Shown in pieces: positions 63,254 to 64,000 of a DNA stretch of 64,000 nucleotides. The notes beneath the pieces are model-generated. The model ran no database searches, had not been told where the DNA came from, and saw only the letters and a list, made by a program, of their open reading frames with translations. Source of the DNA: Curvularia sp. ZM96 (taxonomy: Eukaryota > Ascomycota > Dothideomycetes > Pleosporales > Pleosporaceae); NCBI GenBank assembly GCA_022457065.1, contig JAJGBQ010000001.1, positions 3,596,001-3,660,000 of the forward strand, written 5' to 3'. Position 1 is the stretch's first letter. Each line of letters begins with the position of its first letter. Position numbers and translations under genes: made by a program.

Positions 63254-64000
63254 CTACTTGGGCATAGTGCAGAATTTGTCGAGAAACGTTTTGGAAAAGG
63301 CTCTGAAGGCTTCAGAGACTGCCCTGTCACTCCCACCTGGATGCTTTTTCTCGTAAAGTTTTGCCGCTCGAAACTCAGCGTCGAATCGGTTTGCCGCAAC
63401 AAAGGAGCGAATGGCACCATCCACTGCCTCCAGAAGGCTATCCTTGGACTCCTTGTATTCCTCTTCATTCAAAGTGATGATCTCGGCTACGCTCAATTCG
63501 CGGCGATCCGTCCATGTCTTGATGGCTGCGTTGAGATGTTCAGTCGCCATACTTCCGATCTTCAACCATAGGCCAAGGTGACCAGGAGCTTTTGTTCCTG
63601 CCGAAGCCAAAGCTCTATTCCAACCAAATGGATTCTGAGTGATAGTTTTCGCCATGTGTGCTTTCTCGTAATCATCCCAGGCCCACAGTGCATTGGAGAT
63701 CCCGTATTGTTCACCAGTAACGTCCACCACCCATTGTTTCTTTGTCTTGGTAGACTTGATGCAGAGGATCTCATGGAAACAGTTTGGCCAGTTCATAGCA
63801 GGGGGATCGGGAGGAGAGTCAAAGATGACTGCTCGATGAATGTCTCCGAGACGAACGCTGACTTCCTTGACTTCGACGTCCAGGCCTATCATGATAAAAT
63901 TAGCAAGCGTATCAAGAATGCCGGGAGAACTGAGTTACCTTTGAGTAAAGCCGCAATCAGTTCATGCATCCATGTCAGTGGCTCTCGGCAACCTGTAGCG
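63254..64000 (-). CDS. partial hypothetical protein, cut by the right edge (MYND-associated C-terminal type)
   Basis: The exon 63254-63885 is joined through a 53-nt intron (GTAACT...TGATAG) to an exon that starts at 63939 and is still open at the window end, so the N-terminus is missing. About 231 aa are visible. The segment VSVRLGDIHRAVIFDSPPDP, NCFHEILCIKSTK and WVVDVTGEQYGISNALWAWD resembles C-terminal regions found in fungal proteins that carry an N-terminal MYND zinc finger. The finger itself would lie outside the window. Function is unknown; the exon model is well supported by frame. Confidence 0.68.

Noticed and set aside
1..64000. CRISPR arrays, rRNA genes, origins, intact transposases
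   Set aside because: Looked for regularly spaced repeats, conserved rRNA segments and transposase motifs; none seen.

Overview
The window reads as nuclear DNA of a filamentous ascomycete, most likely a Dothideomycete of the Pleosporales type. Coding genes are interrupted by short GT-AG introns, mostly 42-80 nt. There is one intron-less tRNA-Ala. The gene set is typical of Pezizomycotina: Mif2/CENP-C, a Fungal_trans_2 regulator, a PX-associated protein, an AA9 LPMO and a GH10 xylanase suggesting a plant-associated lifestyle, and several lineage-specific hypothetical genes. All exon structures below were assembled by eye from reading frame, splice signals and family conservation.

Left part (1-9.3 kb): a possible partial gene runs off the left edge, followed by tRNA-Ala(AGC), a small divergent protein kinase, a 2.5 kb gene-poor gap, a seven-zinc-knuckle CNBP/Gis2 protein, and the centromere protein Mif2/CENP-C with two MluI cell-cycle boxes next to its start. 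From 8.5 to 23.4 kb non-coding DNA is strikingly expanded: a 690-nt Mif2 intron, a 7.1 kb convergent gap, a Myb regulator with an unresolved 5' end, a 3.3 kb gap, and tubulin cofactor B with 508- and 1144-nt introns.

Middle part (24-40 kb) is dense: a divergent dihydropyrimidinase / beta-alanine synthase pair (reductive pyrimidine catabolism), an AA9 LPMO, a DHH phosphoesterase with a putative mitochondrial presequence and a PCNA-binding-like tail, a GH85 ENGase divergent from the HDEL receptor ERD2, a small membrane protein, and an Ape2-type aminopeptidase.

Right part (40-64 kb): a phenol-hydroxylase-like monooxygenase pseudogene is split in two by about 1.55 kb carrying a DUF3632-like gene, with a telomere-like motif at the left junction. 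Then come a PX-associated protein, a large hypothetical protein, a Fungal_trans_2 regulator without zinc cluster, two smaller hypotheticals, an acyl-CoA dehydrogenase ending in the peroxisomal signal SKL, another hypothetical, a secreted GH10 xylanase with inverted XlnR-type sites upstream, and a partial gene cut by the right edge.

No intact transposon, CRISPR array or secondary-metabolite cluster was seen. The least ordinary features are the split monooxygenase locus, the dual-targeting DHH protein, and the expanded non-coding block around Mif2, Myb and TBCB.
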